Assembly: GCA_963703855.1 (NCBI GenBank)
Contig: CAVPFW010000004.1
Coordinates: 124,001-188,000 of the forward strand
Source of the DNA: AP-15 sp963703855
Lineage (GTDB): Bacteria; Pseudomonadota; Alphaproteobacteria; ATCC43930; CGMCC-115725
Length of the DNA stretch: 64,000 bases
Reading direction: 5' to 3'
Part shown: one piece after another, positions 56,112 through 64,000 of the stretch
How positions within the stretch are numbered: position 1 is the stretch's first letter
How the letters are laid out: every line of letters starts with the position of its first letter
Translations under genes and position numbers: made by a program
The notes under the pieces: generated by a model
The model's database searches: none
What the model was told of the DNA's origin: nothing
The model's input: only the letters and a program-made list of their open reading frames with translations

Positions 56112-56599
56112 CCCGCAAGCAGCAGCGGCTGGGGCTGCTCGCCCTCGGCATGGCGGCCCTCGCCGGGGCGACGGCGCTGGTGCTGACCGCGTTCAGCAGC
56201 AATCTGGTGTTTTTCTACAGCCCGAGCGATCTGAACACGCAAAGGATCTCGGCCGACCGCCGGGTGCGGATCGGCGGGCTGGTGGAGAAGCAGAGCGTGT
56301 CTCATGCCGAGAGCGGGCGCACGGTCTCGTTCCGCGTCACCGACGGCAAGACCGACATCCCGGTCGTCTACCGCGGCATCCTGCCCGACCTGTTCCGCGA
56401 AGGGCAGGGGGTGGTCGCCGAAGGAAAGCTGGAGCCGGACGGCGTTTTCGCCGCCTCGACCGTGCTCGCCAAGCACGACGAGAAATACATGCCGCGCGAG
56501 GTCGTCGAGGCGCTCAAAAAAAGCGGGCATTGGCAGGAGAGCGGGGCGTCCGCGGGCGCCGCCGCTCCGTTGAAGGCCGCGGTCACGGACGGCCGTTGA
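56108..56599 (+). CDS. ccmE: CcmE, haem chaperone
   Basis: ATG at 56108 gives 163 residues. One N-terminal membrane anchor (LGLLALGMAALAGATALVL), then the OB-fold with RIGGLVEKQSV and FRVTDGKTDIPVVYRG. The haem-binding His lies in VLAKHDEKYMP, near residue 122. It carries haem from CcmC to the lyase. Length as in the family. Confidence 0.94.
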   Translation: MTRKQQRLGLLALGMAALAGATALVLTAFSSNLVFFYSPSDLNTQRISADRRVRIGGLVEKQSVSHAESGRTVSFRVTDGKTDIPVVYRGILPDLFREGQGVVAEGKLEPDGVFAASTVLAKHDEKYMPREVVEALKKSGHWQESGASAGAAAPLKAAVTDGR

Positions 56600-56614
56600 C
56601 GCCCGGCCGAGCCG

Positions 56615-57178
56615 ATGGTGCGCAAGCTCGCTTTTGTGCTGCCGGCGGCGCTGTTCGCCGTGCTGCTGGTCGCCTTTGCGATCGGCCTCCATCATGACCC
56701 GCAGCTGCTGCCGTCGGCGCTGATCGATCGCCCGGCCCCCGATTTCGTGCTGCCGGGCCTTTACGATCCGGCGCGCGGGCTGGCGCGCAAGGATCTGAGC
56801 GGCGGGGTCACCCTGGTCAATTTCTTCGCCTCCTGGTGCGCGCCCTGCCGCGAGGAGCAGGCGGGGCTGGCGGCGCTGGCGCACCGTCCCGGCGTCACCC
56901 TCGACGGCATCGCCTACAAGGACAAGCCAGCCAACTCGCGCCGCTTCCTCGCCGAGCTCGGCAACCCGTTCAGCCGCATCGGGATCGATCGCGACGGGAT
57001 GACGGCGATCGATTTCGGGGTGTACGGCGTGCCCGAAACCTATGTCGTCGACGCTTCGGGCCATATCCGCTATCGCCAGGTCGGCCCGCTGAGCGTCGAG
57101 GATATCGAGCGCAAGATCCTGCCGATGGTCGCACGGATCGCCGCATCCGCCGGCTCGCCCCGGGCGGCGCAGGAGTAA
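56615..57178 (+). CDS. ccmG: CcmG/DsbE thiol-disulfide oxidoreductase
   Basis: GTG or ATG start at 56615 (ATG in GAGCCGATGG) gives 187 residues. Membrane anchor at about 5-25, then a thioredoxin fold with FFASWCAPCREEQ (active site CAPC) and the cis-Pro region YGVPETYVVDASG. It reduces apocytochrome c thiols. ccmF and ccmH, which normally complete the set, do not follow: the operon ends seven bases before the convergent odhB end. Confidence 0.92.
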   Translation: MVRKLAFVLPAALFAVLLVAFAIGLHHDPQLLPSALIDRPAPDFVLPGLYDPARGLARKDLSGGVTLVNFFASWCAPCREEQAGLAALAHRPGVTLDGIAYKDKPANSRRFLAELGNPFSRIGIDRDGMTAIDFGVYGVPETYVVDASGHIRYRQVGPLSVEDIERKILPMVARIAASAGSPRAAQE

Positions 57179-57184
57179 GCGGGA

Positions 57185-58441
57185 TCAGATACCGAGCAGC
57201 AGCCGCGCAGGGTCCTCGACCAATTCCTTGACCCGCACCAGAAAAGTCACCGCCTCGCGCCCGTCGACGATGCGGTGGTCGTAGGACAGCGCTACGTACA
57301 TCATCGGCCGGATCTCGATCTTGTCGGCCCCCGGGCTCGGCCCCGGCAGCGCGATCGGCCGGCGCTCGATCTTGTGCATGCCGAGGATGCCGGATTGCGG
57401 CGGGTTCAGGATCGGCGTCGACAAGAGCGAGCCGTAGACGCCGCCGTTGGAGATCGTAAAGGTGCCGCCCGACAATTCGTCGATCGACAATTTGCCGTCG
57501 CGCGCCTTATGGCCGAGTGCCGCAATCGTCTTCTCGATCTCGGCAAAGCTCATTCGGTCGGCGTCGCGCACGACCGGCACCACGAGCCCGTGCTCGGTGC
57601 CGACCGCGACCCCGATGTCGTAATGGTTCTTGTAGACGATGTCGTCGCCGTCGATCTCGGCGTTGACCCCGGGGATTTCCTGCAGCGCGACGATCGACGC
57701 CTTGACGAAGATCGACATGAAGCCGAGCCGGACCCCGTGCTTTTTCTCGAAGGCCTCGCGCCAGCGCTCGCGCAAGGCGATCGCCTGGCTCATGTCGATC
57801 TCGTTGAAGGTAGTCAGCATCGCCGCGGTGTTCTGCGCCGCCTTCAGGCGCTCGGCGATGCGCCGCCGCAGACGGGTCATCCGCACCCGCACCTCGCGCT
57901 CGCCAGAAGCTGGCGCGGGCGGGGCCGACGGCGGAGCCGGCTCCGGTACGGGCGCCGGGCGCACCCGCGCTTCGATCACATCTACTTTGGTGATGCGGTC
58001 GCCGGGCCCGGTCGGCACGATCCGAGCGGCGTCGAGCCCGCTCTCCGCAATCAGCTTTCGTACCGCTGGTCCAGAGCGCTCGACCGCAATGCCCGCACCC
58101 GCCTTGCTTCGCTCGGCACCCTCTCCCGCAATGCGGGAGAGGGTGGGGCCCGTCGCGGCAGCGGCGGGAGGGTGAGGGCTAGCTGTGGCAACGGCTAACG
58201 CCGCCCCCTCGCTGATGCGACCGAGCACCGCGCCGACCGGCAAGTTCGCGCCTTCCTCGGCGAGAATTTCGGCGATAGTGCCGGCGGCCGGCGCCGGCAC
58301 CTCCAACGTCACCTTGTCGGTTTCGAGCTCGACCACCGGCTCGTCGAGCGCGACCGCCTCGCCCGGCCGCTTCAGCCATTTCGCCACCGTCGCCTCGGTC
58401 ACCAATTCACCGAGGCTCGGCACCTTGATCTCGGTCGCCAT
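57185..58441 (-). CDS. odhB: Dihydrolipoyl succinyltransferase (E2 of 2-oxoglutarate dehydrogenase)
   Basis: ATG at 58441 gives 418 residues. Lipoyl domain with the modified Lys in ELETDKVTLEVPAP (near residue 43), a linker, a peripheral-subunit binding domain (VRKLIAESGLDAARIVPTGP), and the catalytic domain with NGGVYGSLLSTPILNPPQSG and the active-site SYDHRIVDGREAV. The linker between lipoyl and binding domains includes a stretch that is plainly a genomic repeat (58087-58180). No ribosome site is obvious before the start. Partner E1 is encoded upstream; E3 (lpd) is not in the window. Confidence 0.94.
   Translation of the reverse strand: MATEIKVPSLGELVTEATVAKWLKRPGEAVALDEPVVELETDKVTLEVPAPAAGTIAEILAEEGANLPVGAVLGRISEGAALAVATASPHPPAAAATGPTLSRIAGEGAERSKAGAGIAVERSGPAVRKLIAESGLDAARIVPTGPGDRITKVDVIEARVRPAPVPEPAPPSAPPAPASGEREVRVRMTRLRRRIAERLKAAQNTAAMLTTFNEIDMSQAIALRERWREAFEKKHGVRLGFMSIFVKASIVALQEIPGVNAEIDGDDIVYKNHYDIGVAVGTEHGLVVPVVRDADRMSFAEIEKTIAALGHKARDGKLSIDELSGGTFTISNGGVYGSLLSTPILNPPQSGILGMHKIERRPIALPGPSPGADKIEIRPMMYVALSYDHRIVDGREAVTFLVRVKELVEDPARLLLGI
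58087..58180 (-). repeat. REP-like palindromic repeat inside the odhB coding sequence
   Basis: The core ACCCTCTCCCGCA / TGCGGGAGAGGGT (58118-58144) is a 13-bp perfect inverted repeat with one central base. With its flanks (CCCTCACCCTCCCGCCGC on the minus strand) it looks like the common intergenic CCCTCACCCTCCCGCC...CCCTCTCCCGC repeat of Proteobacteria. Here it is in frame and codes for part of the linker, read as PTLSRIAGEGAERS. Confidence 0.7.
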
Positions 58442-58469
58442 CAGCGGCAGGACCGCGGGCCGAGCCTGC

Positions 58470-58525
58470 CCCTGCGAAGGCGGGGGGCCCGCATGCGGGC
58501 GGGACGCCCGCGTTCCCGGCTGCGT
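58470..58525 (-). repeat. GC-rich inverted repeat between odhA and odhB
   Basis: The 112-base gap between the genes contains nested GC-rich dyads: CCTGCC..., GGGCCCGCATGCGGGC and GCGGGACGCCCGC. The layout is that of a REP-type element; it could lower expression of odhB relative to odhA. Confidence 0.45.
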
Positions 58526-58553
58526 GCTGGACTGAGCATTCCTCGACACCCTT

Positions 58554-61376
<2,823 letters not shown>

Positions 61377-61496
61377 CGGTGACCCTGAACTGCTTTTCCT
61401 ATCTCATCACGCTGGCCAGAACCGAGGACCCGCCCTGCCTCCGATTCCGACCTCGCTAACACAATATAAGGAACCGATATCCGAAATCCCTCGCGA

Positions 61497-61901
61497 TTAC
61501 GGCGGTGCGCGCCGCACGAAGGCGGCGGGCGCGATAATCGAAATGCCGCCGAACGGATTGAGCGTGAGCAGGTCAGCGTCGCCGCTGACAATGAGGTCTG
61601 CATGGCCGTTGACGGCCAGTTCGAGAAATTTGTCGTCCTTGGGATCACGGCAGGCGACGATACGCTCCGTGATCGGTACCAGTTCGGCCGCCGCCAGCAC
61701 CTCCTCCAACCACACGAGGAAATGCTGCGGGATCAGCGACGTAAGGCGCGGCCGCGCCAGAGTGATGAACAGCTCCTGCTCGGTGGTGCTGGATTTGAGA
61801 AGGAGGTCACGTTCCGCGGCAAGATGAACTGCGTCGCTTGGTGGCGATCTCTCCTTTAGCGCCGCGCTGATGAAAACATCGGTGTCGACGACAACCCTCA
61901 T
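61497..61901 (-). CDS. PIN-domain toxin (VapC-like ribonuclease)
   Basis: ATG at 61901 overlaps the antitoxin stop (ATGA); 134 residues. The acidic PIN site is visible: VVVDTDVFISA (Asp 6), the Glu in TEQELFITL, CRDPKDDKFLELAV, and GDADLLTLNPF. This subgroup (COG1569-type) has the DPKDDKF motif. Likely Mg-dependent RNase neutralised by the upstream gene product. Confidence 0.87.
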   Translation of the reverse strand: MRVVVDTDVFISAALKERSPPSDAVHLAAERDLLLKSSTTEQELFITLARPRLTSLIPQHFLVWLEEVLAAAELVPITERIVACRDPKDDKFLELAVNGHADLIVSGDADLLTLNPFGGISIIAPAAFVRRAPP

Positions 61902-62128
61902 CGAATGAGCGGCTGCGCCTCCGTGCGAGCCTCATCAATCAGTCGGTCGATGTCGTCGTCGGTCAGGCCCGCGGCGACCACACGCAGGCGCGCCTCGCGG
62001 CGGCCGGGGATCAATTCGTCGGGCTGAATCGTAACGGTCACGCGATCGTGCGGATCAAGGCCGCGACGCGCCAGCTCGACGGCAACTTCGCCCACCGTGG
62101 TCTCGATCACTTCGGCTTGTTGCGACAT
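61898..62128 (-). CDS. Antitoxin of the PIN toxin
   Basis: Start at ATG 62128, seven bases after AGGAG; an ATG at 62164 upstream is less good. 76 residues, rich in charge: VGEVAVELARRGLDPHDRV, then VTIQPDELIPGRREAR and the acidic C-terminal helix TDDDIDRLIDEARTEA that would wrap the toxin. Stop overlaps the toxin start, the standard type II arrangement. Confidence 0.82.
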   Translation of the reverse strand: MSQQAEVIETTVGEVAVELARRGLDPHDRVTVTIQPDELIPGRREARLRVVAAGLTDDDIDRLIDEARTEAQPLIR

Positions 62129-62203
62129 CGGCTTGCTCCTCATCCGATTGTACGCATCCTGCACGTAGTAGTGTGTCGCGCCTAGGTCAAGCCCTAGCGC
62201 GCA

Positions 62204-63111
62204 TTACTCCCCGCTGGACCGGGCGCGCGAAAACCGATTACCCCGCAGCACGTCGCGCATGGTCGTGCCGATCGCGGCGGGCGACAGTGCGACGGTGACC
62301 CCGGCGCTGCGCAAGGCCTCGATCTTGTCCCCGGCGCCGCCCTTGCCGCCGGCGATGATGGCGCCGGCATGGCCCATCCGCCGGCCCGGCGGGGCGGTGC
62401 TGCCGGCGATGAAGCCGACCACCGGCTTTTTGGTCCGCGCGGATTTCAGGAACGCGGCGCCGTCCTCCTCCGCGGTCCCGCCGATCTCGCCGATCATAAC
62501 GATCGCCTCGGTCTCGTCATCGGCCAAGAACATTTCCAGCACTTCGACAAAGCTGGTGCCGTTGACCGGGTCGCCGCCGATGCCGACGCAGGTCGACTGG
62601 CCGAGCCCGACCGCGGTCGTCTGCGCCACCGCCTCATAGGTCAGAGTGCCCGAGCGCGAGACGATGCCGATCCGGCCGCGGCGGTGGATATGCCCCGGCA
62701 TGATGCCGATCTTGCATTCGTCGGGGGTGATGACGCCGGGGCAGTTCGGCCCGATCAGGCGGGTCTTGCCGCCGGAGAGGCTGCGCTTGACCCGCACCAT
62801 GTCGAGGACCGGGATGCCCTCGGTGATGCAGGCGACGAGCGGGATGCCGGCGTCGGCGGCTTCGAGGATCGCATCGGCGGCAAAAGGCGGCGGCACGTAG
62901 ATCACGCTTGCGTCGCACCCGGTCTTGGCGCGCGCCTCGTGGACCGTGTTGAACACCGGCAGGTCGAGGTGGCGGGTCCCGCCTTTGCCGGGGGTGACGC
63001 CGCCAACCATCCTGGTGCCGTAGGCGATCGCCTGCTCGGAGTGAAAGGTGCCCTGCGAGCCGGTGATCCCCTGGCACAGCACCTTCGTCGACGCATCGAC
63101 CAGGATCGACA

Positions 63112-63112
<1 letters not shown>
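62204..63112 (-). CDS. sucD: Succinyl-CoA ligase, alpha subunit
   Basis: ATG at 63112 shares one base with the sucC stop (TGATG); 302 residues. CoA-binding Rossmann part ILVDASTKVLCQGITGSQGT, GPNCPGVITPDECKIGIMPG, and the phospho-His in RRMGHAGAIIAGGKG. Makes succinate and GTP or ATP from succinyl-CoA. Followed after about 75 bases by the toxin-antitoxin pair. Confidence 0.95.

Positions 63113-64000
<888 letters not shown>

Overview
The window comes from a GC-rich alphaproteobacterium, most likely of the order Rhodospirillales. The basis is very high GC at third codon positions, an odhA/odhB plus sucC/sucD block, a ccmABCDE-ccmG cytochrome c maturation operon, a DUF1491 gene, small alphaproteobacterial conserved proteins, PQQ-linked oxidation genes and a very long fused flavin oxidoreductase. 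It looks like ordinary chromosome: no rRNA, tRNA, CRISPR, prophage or intact insertion sequence was seen.

Layout. 1-8.1 kb: an unusual ABC exporter (cut by the left edge) diverges from a polysaccharide cluster of two MurG/COG4671-like glycosyltransferases flanking two GT4 enzymes, followed by a frameshifted polysaccharide deacetylase. 8.1-14.9 kb: a small membrane protein and a complete peptide-type ABC importer (fused double ATPase, binding protein, two permeases). 15-23 kb: single metabolic and signalling genes (MBL hydrolase, FAD monooxygenase, class III adenylate cyclase behind a palindromic promoter, questin-oxidase-like protein, threonine synthase, LLM flavin enzyme). 23-27.5 kb: a one-direction operon with an ExbB/MotA-type channel and three uncharacterised or loosely assigned partners. 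27.5-32.4 kb: pentapeptide-repeat protein, then a PQQ-dependent alcohol-type dehydrogenase unit with its cytochrome c, a PepSY-like protein and a tiny pqqA gene that lies alone, with no pqqBCDE in view. 32.8-34.8 kb: Rieske ring-hydroxylating dioxygenase alpha and beta genes split by a repeat element. 35.4-38.9 kb: an 1181-residue fused iron-sulfur/FAD oxidoreductase. 38.9-46.7 kb: signalling block (GAF histidine kinase, c-type-haem Tll0287-like protein, receivers, an OmpR-type pair, lipoproteins, a frameshifted NUDIX gene). 46.8-52 kb: a Slam-like outer-membrane protein next to a FecR protein with a TbpB-like C-terminus. 52-57.2 kb: PaaK-like ligase, a strong small-RNA candidate, and ccmABCDE-ccmG. 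57.2-64 kb: TCA cycle genes sucC-sucD-odhA-odhB with a PIN toxin-antitoxin pair inserted between sucD and odhA.

The points most worth following are the Slam/FecR-TbpB pair, the ExbB-like operon, the orphan pqqA, the four-hairpin RNA, the repeat that has become part of the odhB protein, and four conserved genes that each carry exactly one extra base. The last is either a sign of gene decay or of indel errors in the assembly.
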